Assembly (NCBI GenBank): GCA_017455785.1
Contig: JAFSYZ010000096.1
Coordinates: 1 to 14,078 of the forward strand
From: Candidatus Methanomethylophilaceae archaeon
GTDB taxonomy: Archaea > Thermoplasmatota > Thermoplasmata > Methanomassiliicoccales > Methanomethylophilaceae
DNA length: 14,078 nt
Direction of reading: 5' to 3'
The notes under the pieces were generated by a model. The model was not told where the DNA came from, made no database searches, and saw only the letters and a program-made list of their open reading frames with translations. Both the position numbers and the translations under genes were made by a program. Of the stretch, positions 6,443 through 13,913 are shown one piece after another. Numbering within the stretch: the stretch's first letter is position 1; every line of letters begins with the position of its first letter.

Positions 6443-8138
6443 TTTTGTGCCTGATTCTGACGGCTATGCCGCGCTTGAGTTCCGTCATCTCGCGGCCGGA
6501 CATCATGGCTACTCCGACTGCTTTTACCTTTCCGTTGAGGGTCACGATGGCCTCATCGCCTATACGGATATCAGGATCGGCTTTGACAACGCCCACAGCA
6601 AAAAGATTGCCCTTGAGCTCGAAATCGGTCATCTCAACAACATGGTGGCCGGTGGGTGCCAATAACTCCGCACCTTCCAAGGTCAGAGAGATCATCCCTC
6701 TCTCAGCGGTCATCATACCCAGCTGCACCTTGTCCCTCATAATCTTCCAATACGGGAACTTACCCATTCCGAATGTTTTGTCATCCATGAGAACGTCGGC
6801 AATCTCCTCTCCGAACTGGAACGTGAGCACCGAACGGATGGTCTCGGTCCTATCGGTGGGGTAGTCCACACCCTTCATCCCCTTGGCAGCGGCCCTAAGG
6901 GTCTCATCAAGCTTGGTCAATGATGCCGGCGACGTATTATCACCGATGACGGTCTCCTCCATATCGCAGAGACCTCTGACCAATTCGGTATCCTCACCTA
7001 GGTGTGAAATGACCTTGTCATAGCCCTGCTCCAACAGGTTGGACAGCATATCCCTTATGAACTGCTTCTCCTCAGGCTTCCACTCTCCTGTCACAGGAAT
7101 GTCGTACGAGTTGGCGGGATAGAATATATCCAGTTCTCTCGGAACTATGCCCAATGGCGATGTCACTATGACCTCATGCACCAATGTATCGTGCTGTGCC
7201 GTGTGGATGGCGGAGGCGAACCTCTTGTGCGTCTTGGAGATGTGATAGGGCTTCTTTGCCGAGCAAGGAAGGAGCAGAAGAATACGCTTATGCTCCGGCT
7301 TCCTGTACCTCTCCATAATCATCCTCCTGTACCTGAGCACATCCGGCCTTCTGAGCGCTTGAACGGAATTGCATGAGAATCTGCAACCCACGGTTGAACA
7401 CTCCTCCTCCTGATAGACGAAACCCTCGTCGTCGAACAATCTCAGTATGGTGACGTTGACGGGGGATGAGAACGACCTCTGATCCACCAATTCCCTTAGC
7501 CTCTCACCTGTAATGAATGACTGCACCTTGGTGCATTCCTCCTTCAATGCTCTCAGATTCTCCTCCGTGGTATCATGATCTGATTCGATGATACCCTCCG
7601 GGATCGAGAGTGTTCTGTTCACACCGAAGACCCTTGCGACGGAATCGTCGAAAGCATCCACTCCCATGTATGACAGGAGTGCCAGATTGGAGGCATCCAT
7701 GATACCGGTGATCAATATGACCACGTTGCATCCGACCCTTTCACGGAGAGAGATTATAGTGCTGACAAGCTTGCGTGCATCGTCCCTGAGCTCGAAACCG
7801 TTGGCCACGACCAGCATCTCGATATCTTCGGGAATATCGCCTTTGAATGGAAGCCTCACGACACATACCCCGTCCATTGTGACAGGAGCGGTGACCTCAT
7901 CAGACGATTCGGCGGTCATGAGCCCGACATCCAACGGGATCCTGCTGTCTCCCTTGATCAAAGATCTCTTACCATCCTCTACGAGGATGTACATGTCATC
8001 GTTACACTTCTCCGTAACGGTCCTGAGCACACACGGTGTCTTCACTACCTTGTTATCCCATCTGTACTCGCAGACCCTTCCTCTTTGCGAACGTGCGATG
8101 ACATCCAACATGAACGTTCGTATATGTTCGTGGTACAT
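6435..8138 (-). CDS. arcS: Archaeosine synthase ArcS (TgtA2)
   Basis: The protein has 567 residues from the ATG at 8138; a GTG at 8147 in the same frame would add three. The N-terminal half is a reduced TGT-like domain, with YMGVDAFDDSVARVFG near 160-175 and a cysteine cluster C-x4-C-x3-C near 250-259. The ArcS core follows, with the signature LLLPCSAKKPYHISKTHKRF at about 291-310, and TSPLGIVPREL farther on. The C terminus is a PUA RNA-binding domain (about 490-565), beginning near MISLTLEGAELLAPTG. ArcS acts on preQ0 at position 15 of tRNA on the way to archaeosine, with lysine as the adduct and the radical-SAM partner RaSEA completing the step in Euryarchaeota. RaSEA is not in this window. 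The gene diverges from pyrB. Confidence 0.92.
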   Translation of the reverse strand: MYHEHIRTFMLDVIARSQRGRVCEYRWDNKVVKTPCVLRTVTEKCNDDMYILVEDGKRSLIKGDSRIPLDVGLMTAESSDEVTAPVTMDGVCVVRLPFKGDIPEDIEMLVVANGFELRDDARKLVSTIISLRERVGCNVVILITGIMDASNLALLSYMGVDAFDDSVARVFGVNRTLSIPEGIIESDHDTTEENLRALKEECTKVQSFITGERLRELVDQRSFSSPVNVTILRLFDDEGFVYQEEECSTVGCRFSCNSVQALRRPDVLRYRRMIMERYRKPEHKRILLLLPCSAKKPYHISKTHKRFASAIHTAQHDTLVHEVIVTSPLGIVPRELDIFYPANSYDIPVTGEWKPEEKQFIRDMLSNLLEQGYDKVISHLGEDTELVRGLCDMEETVIGDNTSPASLTKLDETLRAAAKGMKGVDYPTDRTETIRSVLTFQFGEEIADVLMDDKTFGMGKFPYWKIMRDKVQLGMMTAERGMISLTLEGAELLAPTGHHVVEMTDFELKGNLFAVGVVKADPDIRIGDEAIVTLNGKVKAVGVAMMSGREMTELKRGIAVRIRHKTK

Positions 8139-8165
8139 AACTCTCACGCGCGTGCATTAGTACAG

Positions 8166-8174
8166 TTTAGATAG
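8166..8174 (+). promoter_or_regulatory. TATA-like box for pyrB
   Basis: TTTAGATAG is centred 27 bases before the pyrB ATG at 8197, which predicts a leaderless message. It lies within the 58 bases shared with the divergent arcS promoter. Confidence 0.45.
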
Positions 8175-8181
8175 TGATACA

Positions 8182-8189
8182 CCTATAAT
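8182..8189 (-). promoter_or_regulatory. TATA-like box for arcS
   Basis: The minus strand reads ATTATAGG, centred near 8186. A start near 8160 would give a leader of about 20 bases to the ATG at 8138. The box overlaps the region just before pyrB, so the two promoters are interleaved. Confidence 0.4.
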
Positions 8190-8196
8190 CCGCAAC

Positions 8197-9138
8197 ATGA
8201 ACGGTGATGTGAGCTTCATCGGCAAGGACATCGTTTCGATCAACGATCTGTCCAGGAAGGATATCGAGTACATCATGGACGTGGCTGAGACCATGGTCCC
8301 ATACGCCAAGGGAGAGAAGAGCGGACGTATCCTGAAAGGGAAGATTCTAGGCAATCTTTTCTTCGAACCGTCCACAAGGACAAGATTATCATTCGAGAGC
8401 GCTGCGCACAGGCTAGGATTGGACGTTTTGGATGTCTCTGAGATGTCCATGACATCCATGGCGAAGGGTGAGACCCTCTCCGATACTATCAGGATGGTCG
8501 ACACGTATTGTGATGCGATTGTTCTGAGGCATCCCCACGACGGTGCGGCGAGATTGGCTGCGAACGTCGCCAAGAGCCCCGTGATCAATGCCGGTGACGG
8601 TGCGGGATCGCATCCCACGCAAACGTTGCTCGACCTCTTCACCATTAAGAGGTCCATGGGTTCGATCGACGGTCTGAACATCGTCCTCCTCGGAGACCTG
8701 AAATACGGCAGGACTGTGCATTCCTTATCCAACGCATTGACTAGATTCGGTGCGAAGCTCACATTCGTCGCACCTGAGAGCCTTCAGATGCCTCAGGACA
8801 TCATCGATTCTCTGACAGCGAACAACTGCAAACCATATATCACCGACAAATTGGATGATGTGATCGAGAGTGCAGATGTTCTCTACGTCACACGCATACA
8901 GAGGGAGAGGTTCCCTGACCCCGCCGAATACCAGAAGGTTGCAGGCTGCTACAGGATAGACAATGAAGCACTGCGCAACGCGAAGAAGGAGATGATCGTC
9001 ATGCACCCTCTGCCGAGAGTCAATGAGATCGCACCAGAAGTTGATGATACGGAACATGCGAAGTACTTCGAACAGGCCTTCAACGGAATACCAGTGAGGA
9101 TGGCATTGCTGTCTTCTATCATGGGAGGTGAGCTCTGA
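8197..9138 (+). CDS. pyrB: Aspartate carbamoyltransferase, catalytic subunit
   Basis: The protein has 313 residues, normal for the family. It condenses carbamoyl phosphate with aspartate to form carbamoyl-aspartate, the second step of pyrimidine synthesis. The carbamoyl-phosphate site is complete: FEPSTRTRLSFE (57-68, with Ser59-Thr60-Arg61-Thr62), the loop MAKGET (88-93), RHPHDGAAR (111-119) and GSHPTQTLLD (137-146). The aspartate side shows GDLKYGRTVHSL (166-177), TRIQRERF (232-239) and MHPLPRVNEI (269-278). No catalytic residue is missing. Its TGA overlaps the pyrI ATG by one base, so the two subunits are made together as in other archaeal pyrBI operons. Confidence 0.98.
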   Translation: MNGDVSFIGKDIVSINDLSRKDIEYIMDVAETMVPYAKGEKSGRILKGKILGNLFFEPSTRTRLSFESAAHRLGLDVLDVSEMSMTSMAKGETLSDTIRMVDTYCDAIVLRHPHDGAARLAANVAKSPVINAGDGAGSHPTQTLLDLFTIKRSMGSIDGLNIVLLGDLKYGRTVHSLSNALTRFGAKLTFVAPESLQMPQDIIDSLTANNCKPYITDKLDDVIESADVLYVTRIQRERFPDPAEYQKVAGCYRIDNEALRNAKKEMIVMHPLPRVNEIAPEVDDTEHAKYFEQAFNGIPVRMALLSSIMGGEL

Positions 9139-9605
9139 TGGTAGACGAGATCAAAGTCGCACGTATCAGGAACGGTACGGTCATTGACCACATATCCCCC
9201 GGACAGGGACTTAATGTCCTCAAGATTCTTGGAGTGAACGAGAACACCATAAGTTCGACGGTCATCGTCGGTATGCACGTATCATCGAACAAGATGGCCT
9301 CCAAACTGAAGGATATCGTCAAGATAGAGGACAGGGAACTGGACCAGTCCACCGTCGATAAGATCGCACTGATCTCGCCTGACGCCACCATAGTCATAAT
9401 CAGGGACTACTACGTGGCGAAAAAGTTCAAGGTCGAGATCGGAGACCATGTAACTGGATTGGCGAGATGCAGCAACCCCAACTGCATAACCAACAAGGGC
9501 GAACCTATCTGTCCCGAATTCGATGTGATCAGCAGGAACCCGCCCGTGCTCAGGTGCAGCTACTGCGAACGCATACTTTCCAACATCTCCGACAACCTGC
9601 TGTGA
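9138..9605 (+). CDS. pyrI: Aspartate carbamoyltransferase, regulatory subunit
   Basis: The protein has 155 residues and the usual two-domain plan. The N-terminal allosteric domain starts with the typical IRNGTVIDHISPGQGLNVLKI (10-30), which binds nucleotide effectors. The C-terminal zinc domain has Cys111, Cys116, Cys140 and Cys143 (C-x4-C...C-x2-C) and touches PyrB; a further cysteine is at 125. PyrI dimers join PyrB trimers and carry feedback control by CTP and activation by ATP. The start ATG shares its A with the pyrB stop (TGATG), so translation is coupled. An extra four-base gap leads to the next gene, which belongs to the same operon. Confidence 0.98.
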   Translation: MVDEIKVARIRNGTVIDHISPGQGLNVLKILGVNENTISSTVIVGMHVSSNKMASKLKDIVKIEDRELDQSTVDKIALISPDATIVIIRDYYVAKKFKVEIGDHVTGLARCSNPNCITNKGEPICPEFDVISRNPPVLRCSYCERILSNISDNLL

Positions 9606-9609
9606 TAAC

Positions 9610-10143
9610 ATGAGGCTGATCCTGACCGCAGGCATGCCCGGTGCGGGTAAAGAGGAGTTCCTGACCGCTGCCAGCGACAGCGGCATCCCTTTCCTCAGGA
9701 TGGGGGACATCGTCAGAGAGTTCCACTTCAAGAGGGACGAGAAGGACCAGGATCTCACTGTAGGGCAATTCGCCAACATAGAGAGGGAACGCCACGGTTT
9801 CGACATCTGGGCGAAACGTGCGGTGGAGAAGATGTACGGAGACATCTTCATGGTAGACGGATGCCGCAGCAGGGATGAGGTCAGGGCGTACCTTGGCATC
9901 ACACCTGATGTCACCGTCATCGGGATATTCGCCTCACCCACCACTAGATATGACAGACTGGTCAAGCGCGGACGTGATGATGCCCCGAAGAACATGCAGG
10001 AATTCGAGGAACGTGACAAACGTGAGATGAACTGGGGCCTTGCCGAGACCATCGCCTTGGCGGACATGATGGTCATCAACGAATCCTCCCTCGATGATTT
10101 CAGGAAGGAAGTGCAGAGACTAATGAAGGTGATCAGGAGATGA
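9610..10143 (+). CDS. UPF0200-family P-loop protein (nucleotide kinase-like)
   Basis: The protein has 177 residues. It starts with a P-loop, LTAGMPGAGKEEFL (5-18), in which the lysine is followed by Glu-Glu instead of the usual Ser/Thr. Other family marks are LRMGDIVREF (near 29-38) and VDGCRSRDEV (near 82-91). The fold resembles nucleoside monophosphate and dephospho-CoA kinases, and such proteins are often named dephospho-CoA kinase-related, but the substrate is not established to my knowledge. It begins four bases after pyrI and its TGA overlaps the next start (ATGA), so it is a member of the pyr operon here. A role in nucleotide or cofactor metabolism is plausible from context only. Confidence 0.82.
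   Translation: MRLILTAGMPGAGKEEFLTAASDSGIPFLRMGDIVREFHFKRDEKDQDLTVGQFANIERERHGFDIWAKRAVEKMYGDIFMVDGCRSRDEVRAYLGITPDVTVIGIFASPTTRYDRLVKRGRDDAPKNMQEFEERDKREMNWGLAETIALADMMVINESSLDDFRKEVQRLMKVIRR
10128..10134 (+). promoter_or_regulatory. Shine-Dalgarno site GGTGATC for the 88-residue protein gene
   Basis: GGTGATC matches the anti-Shine-Dalgarno end of archaeal 16S rRNA over seven bases and lies five bases before the ATG at 10140, inside the end of the upstream gene. It supports this start and translation coupled to the UPF0200 gene. Confidence 0.7.
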
Positions 10144-10406
10144 GGTTCAACATCACCAGGCTCTGTGGCGGAAAGGCGCTGATGGCATCACCATCGGAGA
10201 TCGGCGATTACGATCTTGATGTCGTATCCGAGAAGCTGAAGGACGAGTTCGTCATAGACAGGAACGAGGGCGGGATGATGCTCGTCATGAAGTGGAAGGA
10301 GATGGAGGTCACATTCTATCCCCAGGGTAAGATCATGTTCTATCCACTGTCCGAGAAGGATCTAGCGATAGAGTACGCCACATACATCCTGAACAGGCTG
10401 GCCTGA
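10140..10406 (+). CDS. Conserved-looking small protein of 88 residues, function unknown
   Basis: I do not recognise this protein. It is soluble and has an N-terminal stretch RFNITRLCGGKALMASPSEIG, then alternating strands ending in EVTFYPQGKIMFYPLSEKD, and a C-terminal amphipathic helix AIEYATYILNRLA. The strand-turn-strand-helix ending, with a 'vt.YP.Gki...p.s...A...a..il' pattern, loosely recalls half of a TBP-like fold; this is a weak inference. The strong ribosome binding site and ATGA overlap show that it is a real, coupled last gene of the pyrBI-UPF0200 set. A 41-base gap and a new promoter follow. Confidence 0.75.
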   Translation: MRFNITRLCGGKALMASPSEIGDYDLDVVSEKLKDEFVIDRNEGGMMLVMKWKEMEVTFYPQGKIMFYPLSEKDLAIEYATYILNRLA

Positions 10407-10416
10407 CCTCCAACAT

Positions 10417-10427
10417 CATATTATACT
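10417..10427 (+). promoter_or_regulatory. TATA-like box for the DUF92 gene
   Basis: CATATTATACT is centred 26 bases before the ATG at 10448, predicting a leaderless start and a transcription unit separate from the pyr operon. Confidence 0.5.
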
Positions 10428-10447
10428 AACACTCGGTCTAACCCAAC

Positions 10448-11191
10448 ATGCAGTTCCTACCGGAACCCTGGATGGATTTCGTCGCCGTGATAGTGACGTC
10501 CGTGCTGCTGTCATTGCTGGCATACAAGTTCGATCTACTCACGAAGAGCGGATGCATCGCGGCTTTGATCGTAGGTTCGGTCATCGGTATCCTCGGTTCC
10601 TTCAGCTGGTTGCTGTTGCTTATTGTCTTCACACTCCTTGGTTTCATAGCTACTGTCATAGGATTGAGCAAGAAGAAAGAGAAGGGACTGCAGGAAGGTA
10701 CACACGGCGAGAGAACGTACAAGAACGTCCTAGGCGTGGGATTGCCGTGCATAGTTTTCGCGTTGATCAACGTACTGACCAATGATGTATACTACCATCA
10801 GATGATGATCGGATACATCTCCACCATCGCTGTCGCTGCTGCGGATACCGCGGCGAGCGAACTCGGTGTGAGGGATGACAGGACCTATCTGATAACAACG
10901 TTCAAGAGGGTGCCTCCAGGTACCGATGGGGGAATATCTCCGTTGGGTACATTGGTCTGCATCCTGGCATCCGTTGTGGTTACGGTGATCGGATGGGCTA
11001 CGATCAATCTTACCATCTTCGACGTCGAGATCTTCCTTCCCATGATCGCGGGTGTGTTCGGATGCATGCTCGACAGTGTGCTCGGGGCCACATTGGAAAG
11101 GAAGGGCATCATCAACAAGTACACCAACAACTGCATCACAGGCATTTTAGGTGCGGCACTTGCGGTCGCTCTGTCATTCATGTTCTTCTGA
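10448..11191 (+). CDS. DUF92 family membrane protein (VTE6-like phytyl-phosphate kinase homologue)
   Basis: The protein has 247 residues and about six to seven membrane helices. Diagnostic stretches are the N-terminal FDLLTKSGCIAALIVGSVIG (28-47), GERTYKNVLGVGLP (87-100), AADTAASELGV (131-141) and FKRVPPGTDGGISPLGT (152-168), and near the C terminus GCMLDSVLGATLE. All fit DUF92 (COG1836). The plant member VTE6 is a phytyl-phosphate kinase that makes phytyl diphosphate, and the archaeal members have no proven function that I know of. A kinase acting on an isoprenoid monophosphate such as geranylgeranyl phosphate is a reasonable guess, more so because a VTE5-like kinase gene lies in the same window. 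The AlkD-like gene follows after nine bases. Confidence 0.88.
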   Translation: MQFLPEPWMDFVAVIVTSVLLSLLAYKFDLLTKSGCIAALIVGSVIGILGSFSWLLLLIVFTLLGFIATVIGLSKKKEKGLQEGTHGERTYKNVLGVGLPCIVFALINVLTNDVYYHQMMIGYISTIAVAAADTAASELGVRDDRTYLITTFKRVPPGTDGGISPLGTLVCILASVVVTVIGWATINLTIFDVEIFLPMIAGVFGCMLDSVLGATLERKGIINKYTNNCITGILGAALAVALSFMFF

Positions 11192-11200
11192 TGTGATACC

Positions 11201-11887
11201 GTGGATGTAAGGAAGGAGATGGAAAGGAACCGCGACATCAGATATGCGGAATTCTCAGGAAAGCTTGTAGATTGCAAGTATCCTCTGTATGGGATAAGAC
11301 TGCCTGTCCTGAGGGACATGGGGAAGAGAATCGCCAAAGAGGACTGGAGACAGTACCTGAAAGATTGGCATTGTGAGTACATGGAGGACATAATGCTCAG
11401 AGGGTTCGTCATCTCCTACGCGAAGATGGACCTCGATGAGAGACTCCGGTTGTTCAGAGAACATGTCGACCTTATCGACAATTGGTCCACCTGTGATTCG
11501 TTCTGCACAACATGGAAACCCAAAAAGAATGAAAGACAGACACTGTGGGAATTCATCCTTCCGTTCATCAATTCTGGAGAGGAGTTCCATATGAGATACT
11601 GTGTGGTCATGATGCTCACACACTTCATTGATGAGGAGCACATCGATCCCATTTTGAGTATCTTGGATGAACATCATCACGACGGATATTACTACAAGAT
11701 GGGCGTCGCATGGAATCTGTCGGTATGCTTCGTCAAATTCCCCGAGAAGACCATGGCCTATCTGAACGGCGATAACTCCCTCGATGATTGGACATACAAC
11801 AAAGCGCTTCAGAAGATCATCGAATCATACAGGGTGACGGATGACGTGAAGGATGTCATCAGAAGTATGAAAAGGGTCACGAGTTGA
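11201..11887 (+). CDS. AlkD-like DNA alkylation repair glycosylase
   Basis: The protein has 228 residues, is almost all helical and fits the HEAT-like-repeat AlkC/AlkD family (COG4912). YGIRLPVLRDMGK (30-42) is the usual N-terminal mark. NWSTCDSFC (94-102) gives Trp95 and Asp99; with Arg132 (HMRYCVVMM) and Trp171 (AWNLSVCF) they match in order and spacing the four active-site residues of Bacillus cereus AlkD (Trp109, Asp113, Arg148, Trp187). The enzyme removes positively charged 3- and 7-alkylated bases. The start is GTG, nine bases after the DUF92 stop with GTGAT just before it, so co-transcription is likely. Its 3' end overlaps the convergent gene by 11 bases. Confidence 0.9.
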   Translation: MDVRKEMERNRDIRYAEFSGKLVDCKYPLYGIRLPVLRDMGKRIAKEDWRQYLKDWHCEYMEDIMLRGFVISYAKMDLDERLRLFREHVDLIDNWSTCDSFCTTWKPKKNERQTLWEFILPFINSGEEFHMRYCVVMMLTHFIDEEHIDPILSILDEHHHDGYYYKMGVAWNLSVCFVKFPEKTMAYLNGDNSLDDWTYNKALQKIIESYRVTDDVKDVIRSMKRVTS

Positions 11888-12431
11888 CGAACTCTTCGAT
11901 CTCTTTCACGATCGCATCCGCATTCGCATTGCCGACACGTGCACCCTTGCGCAGATAGAACGACCAGTTCTTCTCCTTGCACAGTTTCTTGAACTGCTTG
12001 TTGGTTACAGCTATCAGCTTTCCGTCGGGGAATGATGGAATCAACATTTCGAACATGTCCTTCGGTACACAGAGCACTACCTTATCGAACGGTTTCGCCA
12101 AGAATTCTATCATACCTACGAAATCCTTCTCCTCCTGCAGCTTGATGTAGTCCTCTTTACAGGAAGGGACGAAATTGTATTTCATTACGACACGGTTGCT
12201 GGGGATGAAACCGAATTTACCTGAAATGATACCGAAATTGGTCAGAGTGATCTGTGACAGCCTGTCGTAAAGATTCTTCACCTCGGTCATCCTTCCGCCG
12301 AACATGTCGTAAGCACTGACGAAACCGTCACTCAGAAAAACGGTGGAATCATTGGTAATGACCAATACCTTCTTCTTCGAGCCCTCGACCGTGTCCGGCC
12401 TCATTATCCCGCCTGCACCTGCCAGTCCCAT
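11877..12431 (-). CDS. Protein of unknown function at the end of the hypA-hypD operon
   Basis: The protein has 184 residues, is soluble, and I do not recognise its family. It starts with a glycine-rich stretch (GLAGAGGIM), then a strand KKVLVITNDS, a segment AYDMFGGRMTEVKNLYDRL, then IISGKFGFIPSNRVVMKYNFVP, a second Rossmann-like strand KVVLCVPKDMFEMLI, and a lysine-rich C-terminal part. The order 'strand, A-x-D-hydrophobic, I-S-x-K-x-G-hydrophobic-I-P, Y' recalls the YaaA/DUF6884 and ArcS core fold (compare SPLGIVPREL in ArcS of this window), but the catalytic-looking cysteine motif is missing; this is a weak inference. Its ATG comes one base after the hypD stop (TAACATG), so it is tightly coupled to hydrogenase maturation genes. 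An ATG at 12404 is an alternative start. Confidence 0.8.
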   Translation of the reverse strand: MGLAGAGGIMRPDTVEGSKKKVLVITNDSTVFLSDGFVSAYDMFGGRMTEVKNLYDRLSQITLTNFGIISGKFGFIPSNRVVMKYNFVPSCKEDYIKLQEEKDFVGMIEFLAKPFDKVVLCVPKDMFEMLIPSFPDGKLIAVTNKQFKKLCKEKNWSFYLRKGARVGNANADAIVKEIEEFVNS

Positions 12432-12432
12432 G

Positions 12433-13512
12433 TTACAACCTCGTCTTGTTGAAACGGAACGCTATGTTGCAGTTACCTTCGGATGACACCATGCACGGTC
12501 CTGAAGGACTCGTAGGTTTGCACACCCTTCCGAACATCGGACACTCCTCCGAACGGATCAATCCTCTGAGTACTTCTCCACACCTGCATCCCTTTGCTTC
12601 AGCTTCCACTTCAGGTGTCAACTTCAGGATGTCCTCATGGACCTTGTTCGCATCATGGTCCTGATACTTGGTCTTGAGAGCCAAAGCACTCTTGGGGATC
12701 ACAGGGAATCCTCTCCATGCCCTATCGACAGGTTCGAAGGTCTCCTCCATGAGTTTCAATGCCTTGGGGTTGCCCTCAGGCCTTACCAGTCTTGTATACT
12801 CATTTTCAACTTCAGCCCTGCCTTCCTTCACCTGCTTGCACAGCATGTAAACCGACATGAGGATGTCCAAGGGCTCGAAACCAGCGATTACCTGTGGCAT
12901 CTTGTATATCTCGGCGAAGGGTTCGAATGCCTTGGTTCCCGTGATAACGGCGACGTGTCCGGGATCTATCAGACCCTGTATCTTGCTCTCGCCCATGTCG
13001 AATATCGCCTTCAATATGGGAGGACAGATCCTGTGACAGCTGTAGATGCTGAAGTTCTCCGGCACCTCCTTCTGGAGAGGCACACATGTGGACGGTGCGG
13101 TGGTCTCGAATCCTACAGAAACGAAGACCAGCGGTTTGGTCTGCTCCTTGGCCATCCTCACCGCATCCTCGATCGAATAAACGATACGGACATCCCCTCC
13201 TTCGGACCTCACATCGTTGAGCGTACCTATCGTGGTCGGTACCCTCATCATGTCCCCGAAGGCACATACGGTGATTCCGTTCCTCGCCAGTGTTATCGCA
13301 TCCGCGATCTCACTGCTTGTTGTAACACAAACAGGACATCCGGGCCCCTGACGGATCTCCACACCCACTTCCTTCAGCATCGGTTCGAGACCGAACCTGA
13401 CGATGGAATCCTGATGTGTTCCGCATACGTGCATGAACGTGTAGTCGATGTTCATCTCACGAATCTTATCCAAAATCTTCCTGGCGGTCGCCTCGTCCCT
13501 GTACTTGTACAT
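12433..13512 (-). CDS. hypD: [NiFe] hydrogenase maturation factor HypD
   Basis: The protein has 359 residues, the usual length. HypD with HypC carries the iron centre while the CN and CO ligands are added. The family motifs are complete: MHVCGTHQ (27-34, Cys30), GPGCPVCVT (56-64, Cys59 and Cys62), and a C-terminal iron-sulfur region with CRCGEVLRGL (309-318), CPMFGRVC (324-331), GPC (338-340) and GNC (346-348). I chose the ATG at 13512, whose A is the last base of the hypA stop (TGATG), over a TTG at 13515; a GGTGAGG lies just before it. Genes for hypB, C, E and F are not in this window. Confidence 0.97.
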   Translation of the reverse strand: MYKYRDEATARKILDKIREMNIDYTFMHVCGTHQDSIVRFGLEPMLKEVGVEIRQGPGCPVCVTTSSEIADAITLARNGITVCAFGDMMRVPTTIGTLNDVRSEGGDVRIVYSIEDAVRMAKEQTKPLVFVSVGFETTAPSTCVPLQKEVPENFSIYSCHRICPPILKAIFDMGESKIQGLIDPGHVAVITGTKAFEPFAEIYKMPQVIAGFEPLDILMSVYMLCKQVKEGRAEVENEYTRLVRPEGNPKALKLMEETFEPVDRAWRGFPVIPKSALALKTKYQDHDANKVHEDILKLTPEVEAEAKGCRCGEVLRGLIRSEECPMFGRVCKPTSPSGPCMVSSEGNCNIAFRFNKTRL

Positions 13513-13892
13513 CAATCCTCACCCACGATCCTGAGATTCTTAACGCAGCATGACTGCCCGGAGATCACTTTTACGGGGCCTCCGCAGTTCCCGCATTTCA
13601 GTATGGGTATCCTGTGTCCAGTATCCATATCGTCCTCGATGTACTCCACACCGCCTTCCCAACCGCACTTGTTGCAGTGGACTTGGACCTCCTCGTTCTC
13701 TATGATGAGTTTGGATCCTTCAAGGATAGTGCCTCTGGTAACTATCTCGTACGCGAACTCCATCTGTTCGGTACCGAGATTGGTCATCTCGCCTATCCTA
13801 AGAGTGACTTCCTCCACAGCGGTGGCGTTGTACTTCTCCAACTCGTTGAGGATGGCCTTGACGATGTCGGATACGACTGATACCTCATGCAT
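13512..13892 (-). CDS. hypA: Hydrogenase nickel incorporation protein HypA
   Basis: The protein has 126 residues. It begins M-H-E-V-S, where His2 is the nickel ligand, and has the conserved VEEVTLRIGEMTNL (26-39). The zinc site is formed by Cys73, Cys76, Cys100 and Cys103 (C-x2-C...C-x2-C). HypA delivers nickel to the [NiFe] hydrogenase large subunit with HypB. Unusual is a second cysteine pair, Cys115-Cys116, after the zinc domain in SGQSCCVK, where the family normally has an SG-x-E-L-type turn. The ATG lies 26 bases after a clear TATA-like box, so it heads the hypA-hypD-unknown operon. Confidence 0.96.
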   Translation of the reverse strand: MHEVSVVSDIVKAILNELEKYNATAVEEVTLRIGEMTNLGTEQMEFAYEIVTRGTILEGSKLIIENEEVQVHCNKCGWEGGVEYIEDDMDTGHRIPILKCGNCGGPVKVISGQSCCVKNLRIVGED

Positions 13893-13913
13893 CGGACGTA
13901 CATAGGCTGGGTT

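Noticed and set aside
12637..13905. Long + strand reading frame of 422 codons
   Set aside because: It is antisense to hypD and hypA, which are certain from their cysteine motifs. Its composition is that of a shadow frame.
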